The notes under the pieces were generated by a model. The model was given only the letters and a program-made list of their open reading frames with translations, did not search any database and was not told the origin of the DNA. From Chloroflexota bacterium (GTDB lineage Bacteria; Chloroflexota; Limnocylindria; Limnocylindrales; CSP1-4), in contig JAGDMV010000050.1 of assembly GCA_017860675.1 (NCBI GenBank), positions 1 through 17,183 of the forward strand: a stretch of DNA of 17,183 nucleotides, in the 5' to 3' direction. The position numbers were made by a program, and so were the translations under genes. Below are positions 5,697 through 15,578 of this stretch, in pieces. The stretch's first letter is position 1. The number at the start of each line of letters is the position of its first letter.

Positions 5697-8477
5697 CTAG
5701 TTGAGCCGCTCGCCGCCGTCATCCCCGTCCTTCTTGCGGCCCTTCGTCGGCGGCAGCTCCAGCAGGGGAGCGCCCCTGGCCTCGCCGGCTACCGGCCGCC
5801 CGGCTCCCGATCGTGCCGCCTCCGGCCCGCCGCGCGCGTCGCGCCGCTCGCCCGCCTCGGCCACGACCGTTGACCCCTCCTGGCCGAACAGGAGCGTGCC
5901 GCCGACCGGGTCGGCGTCCACCGTGATCGTCGTGCCGGGTAGGAGCTCGCCCCGCAGCAGCGCCCGCGCCAGCGGGTTCTCGACCAGGCGCTGGATCGTC
6001 CGCTTCAGCGGTCGCGCGCCGTACGTCGGGTCGGTCCCCTCTCGGGCGATGAGCGCCTTGGCGGCCGGTGTCAGCTCGACGGCGAGATCGTGGTCGGCCA
6101 GCCGCCTGGCCAGCTCGGCCAGCAGCAGGTCGACGATGGCCGCCAGGTCCGCCTCGGAGAGCTCGTGGAAGACGATGATCTCGTCGACCCGGTTGAGGAA
6201 CTCGGGCCGGAAATCGGCCCGGAGCGCGGCCATCACGCCCCGCTTCATGGCTTCGTAGGTGCTGTCGGGCTTCGCCCCGCCGGCCCCGCTGAAGCCGGCG
6301 ATCAGCTGGCTGCCGACGTTGCTGGTCATCACCACGACCGTGTTGCGGAAGTCCACCGTCCGCCCCTGGCCGTCGGTCAGGCGGCCGTCGTCGAGCACCT
6401 GGAGGAGGACGTTGAAGACGTCCGGGTGGGCCTTCTCGATCTCGTCGAACAGGATCACCTGGTACGGCCGGCGGCGGACCGCCTCGGTCAGCTGGCCGCC
6501 CTCCTCGTAGCCCACGTAGCCGGGCGGCGCGCCGATGAGCCGCTGGACGGAGAACTTCTCCATGTACTCGGACATGTCGATCCGGACCAGCGCCCCCTCG
6601 TCGTCGAAGAGGAACTGGGCGAGGGCCCGGGCCAGCTCGGTCTTGCCCACCCCCGTCGGCCCGAGGAACAGGAAGGAGCCGATCGGCCGCCGCGGGTCCT
6701 TGAGCCCGGCCCGGGCGCGGCGGACCGCGTCCGACACGGCCTGGACGGCCTCGTCCTGGCCGACGACCCGCTGGTGGAGCCGCTCCTCCATGTGGACGAG
6801 CTTCTCCATCTCACCCTCCATCAGGCGGGTGACGGGGATGCCGGTCCAGGAGGCGACGATGGCGGCCACGTCGTCGGCGCCGACCTCCTCCTTCAGCAGG
6901 CGAGGCGCGCCGTCGGCGGTGGCCAGCGCGGCCTCCTGCTCGCGCAGCCTGGCCTGCAGCGCGGGCAGGGTGCCGTACTTGAGCTGGGCGGCGATGGCGA
7001 AGTCGGCCTCCCGCTCCGCCTGGTCGATCCGCACCTGGAGCGCCTCGAGCTCCGACTTCGTCGCCCGCAGCCCGCCGATCGCCGCCTTCTCGGTCTCCCA
7101 GCGGGCCTTCATCGCGGCCGCCTCCTCGGACACGTCGGCCAGCTCGCGCTCGAGCGCCTCGAGCCGGGCCTTCGACGCGTCGTCGCGCTCCTTGCGCAGC
7201 GCCTCGCGCTCGATCTCGAGCTGGATCCGCCGCCGCTCGAGCTCGTCGAGCTCGGTCGGCATCGAGTCGATCTCCATCCGCAGGCGGCTGGCCGCCTCGT
7301 CCACCAGGTCGATCGCCTTGTCGGGCAGGAAGCGCCCCGAGATGTAGCGGTTCGAGAGCGTGGCCGCGGCGACGAGGGCGGAGTCTGTGATGCGGACGCC
7401 GTGGTGGACCTCGTAGCGCTCGCGCAGGCCGCGGAGGATGCTGATCGTCTCCTCGACGGTCGGCTCGCCGACCACCACCGGCTGGAAGCGCCGTTCGAGG
7501 GCGGCGTCCTTCTCGACGTGCCTGCGGTACTCGTCGAGGGTGGTAGCCCCGACGGTGTGCAGCTCGCCCCGGGCGAGCATGGGCTTGAGCAGGTTGGAGG
7601 CGTCCATCGCCCCCTCGGCCGCGCCGGCCCCGACCACGGTGTGGAGCTCGTCGATGAAGAGGATGATCCGGCCCTCGGACGAGGCGATCTCCTTGAGCAC
7701 CGCCTTCAGGCGCTCCTCGAACTCGCCGCGGTACTTGGCGCCGGCGATCATCGCCCCGAGGTCGAGGGCGACAACCCGCTTGTCCTTGAGCGTCTCGGGC
7801 ACGTCGCCACGGACGATCCGCTGGGCCAGGCCCTCGACGATCGCGGTCTTGCCGACGCCCGGCTCGCCGATGAGGACGGGGTTGTTCTTCGTCCGGCGCG
7901 ACAGGACCTGGATGACCCGCCGGATCTCGTCGTCGCGGCCGGTGATCGGGTCGAGCTTGCCGGCCCGGGCTTCGGCCGTCAGGTCGCGGCCGTACTTCTC
8001 GAGCGCCTGGTAGGTCCCCTCCGGCGTCGGCGAGGTGACCCGCTGGCCGCCGCGCACCGCGGCGAGCGAGCGGAGGAGCGCCTCGCGGCCGGCCCCCTGG
8101 CTGTCGAGCAGGCGCTGGCCCTCGCCGCCTACCTCGACCACGCCGAGCAGGAGGTGCTCGGTCGAGACGAACTCGTCCGAGAGCCGGCGGGCTTCCTCGG
8201 CTGCCCGCTCCAGCACGCGAACGGCGCGCGGGTCGAGGGTCAGCGACCCGCCGCTGATCTTCGCCCGGCGGGCCAGCAGCCCGGCCATCTCCTCGCGCAA
8301 GGCGCGCAGGTCGACGCCCAGGCCACGGATCACGGCAGCGGGGATGCCCTCGTCGTCCTCCAGCAGGGAGGCGAGGATGTGCTCGGCGTCAAGGACGGGG
8401 CTCTGGAGGCGGGCCGCCAGCGCCTGGGCGCCGGCGATGGCCTCCTGGGCCTTCTGGGTGAAGCGGTCGAGGTTCAT
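5697..8477 (-). CDS. clpB: ClpB AAA+ protein disaggregase (Hsp100)
   Basis: ClpB is a cytosolic hexameric ATPase that threads aggregated proteins through its pore and works with DnaK/DnaJ. The product is 926 residues. It has an N-terminal Clp_N domain (1-145); AAA-1 with Walker A GEPGVGKT (204-211), pore loop KYRG (248-251) and Walker B ILFIDE (272-277); a full coiled-coil M domain (about 405-520), which marks ClpB rather than ClpA or ClpC; AAA-2 with Walker A GPTGVGKT (606-613), pore loop GYVGYEEGG (653-661) and Walker B VILFDE (674-679). The last 60 residues extend beyond the usual ClpB end and are charged and low in complexity (ending KGRKKDGDDGGERLN). No ClpP-binding IGF/L loop was noticed. 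It starts 38 bases after dnaJ, with only a weak GGAG some 12 bases before the ATG. Confidence 0.97.
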   Translation of the reverse strand: MNLDRFTQKAQEAIAGAQALAARLQSPVLDAEHILASLLEDDEGIPAAVIRGLGVDLRALREEMAGLLARRAKISGGSLTLDPRAVRVLERAAEEARRLSDEFVSTEHLLLGVVEVGGEGQRLLDSQGAGREALLRSLAAVRGGQRVTSPTPEGTYQALEKYGRDLTAEARAGKLDPITGRDDEIRRVIQVLSRRTKNNPVLIGEPGVGKTAIVEGLAQRIVRGDVPETLKDKRVVALDLGAMIAGAKYRGEFEERLKAVLKEIASSEGRIILFIDELHTVVGAGAAEGAMDASNLLKPMLARGELHTVGATTLDEYRRHVEKDAALERRFQPVVVGEPTVEETISILRGLRERYEVHHGVRITDSALVAAATLSNRYISGRFLPDKAIDLVDEAASRLRMEIDSMPTELDELERRRIQLEIEREALRKERDDASKARLEALERELADVSEEAAAMKARWETEKAAIGGLRATKSELEALQVRIDQAEREADFAIAAQLKYGTLPALQARLREQEAALATADGAPRLLKEEVGADDVAAIVASWTGIPVTRLMEGEMEKLVHMEERLHQRVVGQDEAVQAVSDAVRRARAGLKDPRRPIGSFLFLGPTGVGKTELARALAQFLFDDEGALVRIDMSEYMEKFSVQRLIGAPPGYVGYEEGGQLTEAVRRRPYQVILFDEIEKAHPDVFNVLLQVLDDGRLTDGQGRTVDFRNTVVVMTSNVGSQLIAGFSGAGGAKPDSTYEAMKRGVMAALRADFRPEFLNRVDEIIVFHELSEADLAAIVDLLLAELARRLADHDLAVELTPAAKALIAREGTDPTYGARPLKRTIQRLVENPLARALLRGELLPGTTITVDADPVGGTLLFGQEGSTVVAEAGERRDARGGPEAARSGAGRPVAGEARGAPLLELPPTKGRKKDGDDGGERLN

Positions 8478-8515
8478 GTCGGTCGAGGTCTCCGGAGCGG
8501 GTCTTGGCGGGGTGG

Positions 8516-9583
8516 TCAGTCGCCCCGCGGGCTGGGCTGGTGGACGACGTCGAGAAAGGCGGCGGCCGCGCGCCGCCCCTCCTCGTCGAGGGTCGGAAGG
8601 ATCACCCGCGTCCGCACCAGCAGGTCGCCGCGGCCGCCGCCGCGCAGGCGGGGCATCCCCTGGCCGGCCAGGCGGAAGGTGCGGCCGGATTGCGTCCCGG
8701 GCGGGATCTTGAGCAGCAGCCGCCCGCCGAGGCTGCGCACCGGCACCTCGGCCCCCAGGAGCGCCTCGCGGAGGCTGACCGGCAGGTCGCGGACGAGGTC
8801 GACCCCCTCGCGGGCGAACACCGGGTGGGGGGCGACCTTGACGGTCAGGATGAGGTCACGGGCGCTCGCCCCCTCGCCGCCGCCCCGGCCCCGGAGGCGG
8901 ATCCGGCTGCCGGTGTCCACCCCGGCCGGGATCGTGACCTCGAGCCGCTTGCCGTCCACCGCGACCAGGCGGGTCGCGCCGCTGAAGGCATCCTCGAGGC
9001 TGACGTCAACCGTCGCCTCGAGCGGGCCCGGGGCGGCCGAGGCCCGTCCCTGGGTCTGCGCCCGGCGGTGCCCGCCCGCGCCGAAGCCGGCCAGCAGGTC
9101 CTCGAGCGAGCCCGTCTGCCCGGGCCCGTCCTCCCGTACGCGGCCGCGGCCGCGTCCACGGGCGCTACCGGGCGCGCCGGCCGTCCCGCCGCCGCCTCCA
9201 CCCATCCCGGCGAAGAACGTGCGGAAGAACTCGGAGAAGTCACCCGGGTCACCGGCGAACTCGAAGCGGACGTTGCCGGGGCCGCCGGCGGTCCGGAAGC
9301 CGGCGAACGGACCGCCCGGCCCGAACGGGTCCGCCCCGCCGGCGCCGGCCCGCTGGTACGCGTCCCAGTTCGAGCCCAGCATGTCGTAGCGCTTGCGCTT
9401 CTCGGGGTCGGAGAGCACCTCGTTGGCCTCGCTGATCTCCTTGAAGCGGCGCTCGGCGGTACGGTCGCCCGGCCGCACGTCCGGGTGATGCTCCCGGGCG
9501 AGCTTCCGGAAGGCTCGCCTGATCTCTGCCTGGCTCGCCGTCCGGGGCACGCCCAGCACGGCGTAGTAGTCCTTGTAGTCCAT
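8516..9583 (-). CDS. DnaJ-class co-chaperone without zinc finger (CbpA type)
   Basis: J-proteins stimulate DnaK ATPase and deliver unfolded substrates. The product is 355 residues from an ATG with AGGAGG 7 bases upstream. The J domain (1-70) has KDYYAVLGV, the essential HPD at 33-35 and FKEISEANEVLSDPEKRKRYD. A long Gly/Phe/Pro/Arg-rich linker follows (about 75-185). Two C-terminal beta domains follow, containing VTIPAGVDTGSRIRLRGRG and LLLKIPPGTQSGRTFRLAGQG. There are no CxxCxGxG repeats, so this is a type II (CbpA/DnaJ2) protein rather than classical DnaJ. It sits between lon and clpB in the heat-shock block; the partner DnaK is not in the window. The opening MDYKDYY is ordinary for J domains. 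Confidence 0.93.
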   Translation of the reverse strand: MDYKDYYAVLGVPRTASQAEIRRAFRKLAREHHPDVRPGDRTAERRFKEISEANEVLSDPEKRKRYDMLGSNWDAYQRAGAGGADPFGPGGPFAGFRTAGGPGNVRFEFAGDPGDFSEFFRTFFAGMGGGGGGTAGAPGSARGRGRGRVREDGPGQTGSLEDLLAGFGAGGHRRAQTQGRASAAPGPLEATVDVSLEDAFSGATRLVAVDGKRLEVTIPAGVDTGSRIRLRGRGGGEGASARDLILTVKVAPHPVFAREGVDLVRDLPVSLREALLGAEVPVRSLGGRLLLKIPPGTQSGRTFRLAGQGMPRLRGGGRGDLLVRTRVILPTLDEEGRRAAAAFLDVVHQPSPRGD

Positions 9584-9641
9584 GCCCCGCCCTCCTGCGT
9601 CGGGGCGGCCGCGGCCGGCTCACCGGTCGACGGCTGCTGTC

Positions 9642-9658
9642 CGCGGGCAATGCCCGCG
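9642..9658. terminator. Tight hairpin between lon and dnaJ
   Basis: CGCGGGC (9642-9648) and GCCCGCG (9652-9658) form a perfect 7-bp GC stem with a 3-base loop. On the minus strand it lies 16 bases after the lon stop and about 58 bases before the dnaJ start. Without a U-tract it is more likely an attenuator, RNase barrier or 3'-end stabiliser than a full terminator. Confidence 0.35.
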
Positions 9659-9674
9659 TCGTTTGGTCGCGCGT

Positions 9675-12075
<2,401 letters not shown>

Positions 12076-12119
12076 GTGGGTCTCCAGTGGCTCGCGCGGG
12101 CCGGTTGCGTCCCCCGGCT

Positions 12120-12479
12120 TCAGAAGCCGGGCTGCCCCGCTCCCTGCTCCGGGGGCGGGGCCTCGCCACGGCCGTCGTTGGTTCCTTCGTCGTAGAGGGC
12201 CTCGAGGATCCGCACTCCCAGCCGCTCCTCGAGCTCGAACAGGATGCGGATCCCGGCCAGGTTGACGCCGCGCTCCTGGGTCAGGTGACGGATCCAGAGG
12301 ATGCGGCGGATGTCATTGTCGGAGTAGAGGCGGATGTTCGTCGGCGTGCGGGCCGGCTCGATCAGCCCCTCGTCCTCGTAGATCCGGAGCGTCCGGGGGT
12401 GGACCGCCACGATTCGGGCGGCCACGCTGATGACGTAGACGGGACGGGCGGGGTCGCGCTCGAGCCGGCCGCGATACAC
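12120..12479 (-). CDS. hspR: HspR, MerR-family heat-shock repressor
   Basis: HspR binds HAIR inverted repeats and represses heat-shock genes, often with DnaK as co-repressor. From the GTG at 12479 the product is 119 residues. It has the HspR opening RPVYVISVAARIVAVHP (12-28), helix-turn-helix with TLRIYEDEGLIEPAR (30-44), a wing (TNIRLYSDNDI) and the family segment LTQERGVNLAGIRILFELEE (66-85), then a Pro/Gly tail. The GTG is chosen because GAGGAA lies 9 bases before it and it falls 13 bases after the hsp20 stop. An ATG at 12536 in the same frame would add 19 residues and overlap hsp20, with no good Shine-Dalgarno. The usual RT-GGxRRY wing of actinobacterial HspR is RTPTNIRLY here, more like general MerR proteins. 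Placement as second gene suggests autoregulation. Confidence 0.88.
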   Translation of the reverse strand: MYRGRLERDPARPVYVISVAARIVAVHPRTLRIYEDEGLIEPARTPTNIRLYSDNDIRRILWIRHLTQERGVNLAGIRILFELEERLGVRILEALYDEGTNDGRGEAPPPEQGAGQPGF

Positions 12480-12492
12480 GGTCCCGGCTTCC

Positions 12493-12984
12493 TCAGCCGG
12501 TCGTGCCGCCGGTGATCTCGCCGGCTGGCTGCGCATCGCTCGTCGCGGTGATTCTGATCTGCTTCGGCTTGATCTCCTCCGCCTTGGGGATGCGGAGCGT
12601 CAGGACCCCGTGCTCGTAGCTCGCGGTGGTCCTGTCGCCGACGAGCCCTTCCGGAAGCTCCAGCGTCCGGCTGAAGCTGCCGCGGCGGATCTCGTTGAGG
12701 ATCCAGGACTCCTCCTCGCGGCGCGCCTCCTCCTTCATCTCGCCCGAGATGGTGAGGGTGCTGCCGGTGAGGGTGATGTCCACGTCCTCCGGGTTCCAGC
12801 CGGGGAGGCTGGCCTTGACCACGAGCTCATCCGGCGTGGTGGTGATGTCGAGCGCCGGCTCCGCGCCCAGGGTCAGCGGACGCCAGACGCGCGGCCGGAC
12901 GAGGTCGTCGTCGAACAGCCGGTCCATGGCGCGGCGGAGCGAGAACAGCTCGTCGAACGGGCTGGGCCTGCGGATCATCGTCAT
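12493..12984 (-). CDS. Small heat-shock protein Hsp20 (alpha-crystallin family)
   Basis: This is an ATP-independent holdase that keeps unfolding proteins soluble for DnaK/ClpB. The product is 163 residues from the ATG at 12984. The frame is open to 13203, but GGAGGTG (12992-12998) sits 7 bases before this ATG, the protein has the family opening (SPFDELFSLRRAMDRLF, 8-24), and the upstream part would overlap the promoter. The alpha-crystallin domain covers about 44-146 with PALDITTTPDELVVKASLPG and the hallmark ASYEHGVLTLRIPK (121-134). A C-terminal IRI (143-145) matches the I-x-I anchor used in oligomer assembly. It is the first gene of the minus-strand heat-shock block and carries the block's only obvious operator. 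Confidence 0.95.
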   Translation of the reverse strand: MTMIRRPSPFDELFSLRRAMDRLFDDDLVRPRVWRPLTLGAEPALDITTTPDELVVKASLPGWNPEDVDITLTGSTLTISGEMKEEARREEESWILNEIRRGSFSRTLELPEGLVGDRTTASYEHGVLTLRIPKAEEIKPKQIRITATSDAQPAGEITGGTTG

Positions 12985-12990
12985 GTCGGT

Positions 12991-13005
12991 GCACCTCCGT
13001 GGTGC
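12991..13005 (-). promoter_or_regulatory. Hairpin enclosing the hsp20 Shine-Dalgarno (possible RNA thermometer)
   Basis: In the minus-strand leader GCACC and GGTGC pair around the loop ACGGA, placing half of the Shine-Dalgarno (GGTG) in the stem and GGA in the loop. A second perfect stem, CTCCCG/CGGGAG (13046-13051 with 13064-13069), would lie at the 5' end of the leader. Small heat-shock genes are common sites of RNA thermometers, but this stem is only 5 bp. Confidence 0.3.
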
Positions 13006-13076
13006 GCAGCGGCTCAATGCATGCCCGCGGTGGCGGGGCCCCCGTCTCCCGCTGGATACTTTCCGGGAGCACTCGG

Positions 13077-13107
13077 ATGGTAGAACCATGACAATCTTGT
13101 TGTCAAG
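13077..13107 (-). promoter_or_regulatory. hsp20 promoter with overlapping HAIR-like operator
   Basis: Read on the minus strand, TTGACA (13106-13101) is a perfect -35 box and TACCAT (13082-13077) a fair -10, 18 bases apart, giving a start near 13070 and an 86-base leader. Around the -35, CTTGACA, seven bases, then TGTCATG form a near-perfect inverted repeat (13107-13087). Its inner part TGACAA-N5-TTGTCA is exact. The known HspR site is CTTGAGT-N7-ACTCAAG, so arm length, spacing and the CTTGA start agree while the inner bases differ. Binding here would mask the -35. This lies in the 288-base gap between hsp20 and the LCP gene. Confidence 0.6.
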
Positions 13108-13222
13108 AGATGGGCTTGATCGATGGTACGCCCGACCCTGGTCGGCTGCCGGAAATCCCTCGCCGGAGGGCGTCACCGGCACCGTCGCCCGTTCGTCTCC
13201 CATCGCCCGCGCAATGTCGCGC

Positions 13223-13228
13223 TAGTAT
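13223..13228 (+). promoter_or_regulatory. Candidate -10 box (TAGTAT) for the LCP gene
   Basis: TAGTAT lies 45 bases upstream of the ATG at 13273 in otherwise GC-rich sequence and matches TATAAT at four of six bases. No convincing -35 was found. Translation would use GGGAG just before the ATG. Confidence 0.3.
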
Positions 13229-13272
13229 TCCCAGCCGGGCCCGGCCATCCCGGGAGCGCCACCAGGGAGCGC

Positions 13273-14820
13273 ATGGACCGCAGGATCTCCCAGGCACACA
13301 CGCGCCGACGCGAGCGCTCGCCCGCCCTTGCCGCCTTCCTCTCGTTCCTCGTGCCGGGGCTCGGCCAGGCCTGGGCAGGGGAGGGCAGGCGCGGGCTCCT
13401 CGTCTCGCTGCCATTCATCGCCGCGATCGCGCTCGGCGCCGGGACGATCGTCGCCGCGGGCGGGCTCATCGGCGTGGCTGGCATCGTCGTCGATCCGGCC
13501 GTGCTCATCCTCCTGCTCCTGCTCGACGTCGCGTTCCTCGTCTACCGGGCCTGGGCGATCGTCGATGCACAGCGGGTGGCAAGGGGCCCGCGGGGCTGGC
13601 GGCGCCCCCTGAAGGCGGGCACCGCCGCCGTGGTTGCCATCCTCCTCGTCGTCACGACGGCCATGCACGGCGTGGTCGGCTACGTCGGCTGGAACGGCTA
13701 CGACCTGGTGACCGGGGTCTTCGGCCACGGCTCGGGAGAGGGCCCGGCCTGGGGCGACGACGGCGACACTGCCGCCGCGACCGAGGAGCCGAGCCTCGAG
13801 CCGACCGTTGAACCCTCCCTCGAGCCGGCCACACCCAGCGCCGGCCCGTCGGACTCCCCTTCCGAGACGCCGAGCGCGACCCTCGAGCCGACCCTTGCTC
13901 CGACCCCTGCGCCGACCCCTGCACCGGGCTCCGGCAAGGCCCCGTACTGGGCCAAGGATGGCCGCCTCAACCTGCTGCTCATCGGCGGCGACGCCGGACC
14001 GGGCCGCTGGTCCCTGCGGACCGACACGATGATGCTCCTGTCCGTCGACCTCGCGACCGCCCGGGCGGCGCTCTTCGGGATCCCCCGCAACCTGTACAAG
14101 GTGCCGCTGCCGAAGCCGTACGCCGCCTCCTACGCCGGCGGGGTCTTTCCCGATCTCCTGAACGCCCTGTGGCGGGCTGGCCAGAACCATCCGAAGTGGC
14201 CGGGCAACGACAAGACGCGCGGCTACCGGGCGCTCTCGGCGACGATCGGCAACATCACCGGCGTCTCCATCGACGGCATCGTCTCGATCGACCTGAACGG
14301 CTTCATCCGCCTGGTCGATGCGGTCGGTGGGGTCGAGATCAACGTGCCGTACCAGATCCGCGACCACTACTACCCCAGGGAGGATGGAAGCGGCACCCGG
14401 GAGCTCCTGATCGAGCCTGGCCTCCAGCGCCTGGACGGCTCCACCCTGCTCGCCTTCGCCAGGACCCGCCACATGGACTCGGACTACGGCCGGATGAACC
14501 GCCAGCAGCTCGTCCTCAAGGCCATCCGCAAGCAGATCAACCCGTGCACGCTGCTGCCGAGGCTGCCCGAGCTGGTGAAGATCGCCAAGGACTCGCTGTA
14601 CACGAACATCGCCCTCGAGGATCTGCCCCAGATGCTGGCTTTAGCCTCGAAGATCAGCACCGGGCGCATCGAGAGCTACGCCTTCACCCCGACCAAGGGC
14701 TACCCGATGACGGTGACGAAGGCCTCGGTCGAGAAGATGCGCAGGGCTGTCCGGGACGCATTCAAGGGTGACGCGCCCCCGAAGGAGGGCGCCCCGGATC
14801 TCAGCCTGCTGTCCTGCTGA
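13273..14820 (+). CDS. LytR-CpsA-Psr (LCP) family protein with N-terminal multi-TM domain
   Basis: LCP enzymes attach lipid-linked glycopolymers to peptidoglycan on the outer face of the membrane. The product is 515 residues from the ATG at 13273; the frame is open from 13123 but only this ATG follows a purine-rich GGGAG. The N-terminal part has hydrophobic segments at about 18-30 and 41-72 (with SFLVPGLGQAWAGEGRRGLL, as in TM2-like proteins), 74-92, and 114-134. An acidic Pro/Ser/Thr linker follows (165-220) with repeated SLEPT and APTP units. The LCP domain (about 231-420) shows LNLLLIGGDAG, SLRTDTMMLLSVD, FGIPRNL, GVEINVPY, LDGSTLLAFARTRHMDSDYGR and MNRQQ, with the Arg and Asp residues that bind the pyrophosphate. 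Its start is divergent from hsp20. Fusion of several TM segments to LCP is more elaborate than the usual one-TM anchor. Confidence 0.9.
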   Translation: MDRRISQAHTRRRERSPALAAFLSFLVPGLGQAWAGEGRRGLLVSLPFIAAIALGAGTIVAAGGLIGVAGIVVDPAVLILLLLLDVAFLVYRAWAIVDAQRVARGPRGWRRPLKAGTAAVVAILLVVTTAMHGVVGYVGWNGYDLVTGVFGHGSGEGPAWGDDGDTAAATEEPSLEPTVEPSLEPATPSAGPSDSPSETPSATLEPTLAPTPAPTPAPGSGKAPYWAKDGRLNLLLIGGDAGPGRWSLRTDTMMLLSVDLATARAALFGIPRNLYKVPLPKPYAASYAGGVFPDLLNALWRAGQNHPKWPGNDKTRGYRALSATIGNITGVSIDGIVSIDLNGFIRLVDAVGGVEINVPYQIRDHYYPREDGSGTRELLIEPGLQRLDGSTLLAFARTRHMDSDYGRMNRQQLVLKAIRKQINPCTLLPRLPELVKIAKDSLYTNIALEDLPQMLALASKISTGRIESYAFTPTKGYPMTVTKASVEKMRRAVRDAFKGDAPPKEGAPDLSLLSC

Positions 14821-14833
14821 CCCCTACCGCCGA

Positions 14834-14865
14834 CTCGCCGCGGCGGACTTGCGGCCGGCGGCGAG
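14834..14865. terminator. Hairpin between convergent LCP and RCK genes
   Basis: CTCGCCGC (14834-14841) and GCGGCGAG (14858-14865) are perfect complements with a 16-base loop, 13 bases beyond the LCP stop and 41 beyond the RCK gene stop. It could serve both strands. No U-tract is present, and GC-rich sequence forms such stems easily. Confidence 0.3.
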
Positions 14866-14906
14866 CTCACGGGCGGGCCGTCGGTCCGGCCAGGGCCGCG
14901 GACAGG

Positions 14907-15575
14907 CTACGACCCGCCCACCTCGCCGATCAGAGCGCGGCGGATGTCCGGCTCGTATTCGTCCCGCCCGGTGGCGATGACCCGGTCGCCAGGGCGGAGG
15001 ACCGTGTCGGCCCCGATGCCGTGCGCCTCCTGGTCGCGGACGACGGCGACGATGGCGCAGCCATCCGGCAGCTCGATGTCGCGCGGGTTCCGGCCGATGG
15101 CCGGCGAACCCTCGGCCAGCTGCGCCTCGATCAGCTCGAAGTCGCGCGACAGCGGCGCCAGGTGGAGCAGCTCGTGGACCGGGATGTCCTGCTCGATCGA
15201 GCCCAGGATCATCCTGGTCGGCGAGATGATCTCGTCCACGCCGAGGTCCCTGAAGAGCGGCTCGTTCAGCGGGTTGTTGACTCGGGCAATGGTCCGCGGG
15301 ACCGAGAAGTGGTGCTTGGCCATCTGGCAGATGACCAGGTTGTCCTCGTCGTCACCGGTGACGGCCACGACGATGTCTGCCCGGTTCGCACCGGCCTCGC
15401 CGAGGTAGATGCCCTCGCAGCCATCCTTGGCCACGACGATCGAGCCGATCTCGTCGGTGATCTGCTCCGCTCGCGCCCGGTCCTTCTCCATGAGGACCAC
15501 CTCGTGGCCGGATTCGGCCAGCTCGCGGGTGAGGTAGTAGCCCACCTTGCCGCCGCCAACGACCACCACGAACAC
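14907..15575 (-). CDS. TrkA-family RCK protein (RCK_N plus RCK_C), K+ channel regulator
   Basis: RCK proteins form cytosolic gating rings on K+ transporters and sense NAD(H), ATP or c-di-AMP. The product is 222 residues from a GTG with GGAGG about 9 bases upstream. The RCK_N Rossmann domain (1-120) has the GGGKVG nucleotide loop (7-12), an acidic residue ending strand 2 (VVLMEKD), the VVAKDGCE segment and VAVTGDDEDNLVICQMAK. RCK_C (about 135-220) contains ELIEAQLAEGSPAIG and GDRVIATGRDEYEPDI. It begins 3 bases after the upstream RCK gene stops, so the pair is translationally close. Paired RCK genes recall ceoB/ceoC of Mycobacterium, which also lie next to an APC-like permease gene (from memory). 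Confidence 0.92.
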   Translation of the reverse strand: MFVVVVGGGKVGYYLTRELAESGHEVVLMEKDRARAEQITDEIGSIVVAKDGCEGIYLGEAGANRADIVVAVTGDDEDNLVICQMAKHHFSVPRTIARVNNPLNEPLFRDLGVDEIISPTRMILGSIEQDIPVHELLHLAPLSRDFELIEAQLAEGSPAIGRNPRDIELPDGCAIVAVVRDQEAHGIGADTVLRPGDRVIATGRDEYEPDIRRALIGEVGGS

Positions 15576-15578
15576 CGC

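Noticed and set aside
6090..9389. A 1099-codon plus-strand frame opposite clpB and dnaJ
   Set aside because: It runs antisense to two unmistakable conserved genes and its product is compositionally biased (Asp/Gly/Arg/Leu-rich) without motifs. Long antisense frames are expected in DNA this GC-rich. The same applies to plus-strand frames opposite lon, purH and the RCK genes.
9557..9583. MDYKDYY start of the J protein resembling a FLAG tag
   Set aside because: The match stops after four residues, and KDYYAVLGV is the normal J-domain opening.
13066..13074. GAGTGCT on the minus strand upstream of hsp20, like half of a CIRCE (HrcA) element
   Set aside because: The other CIRCE arm is absent at the required 9-base spacing, so only a chance half-site remains.
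13123..13272. Fifty extra N-terminal residues for the LCP protein
   Set aside because: They cover the candidate promoter, lack a Shine-Dalgarno and do not resemble LCP N-termini.
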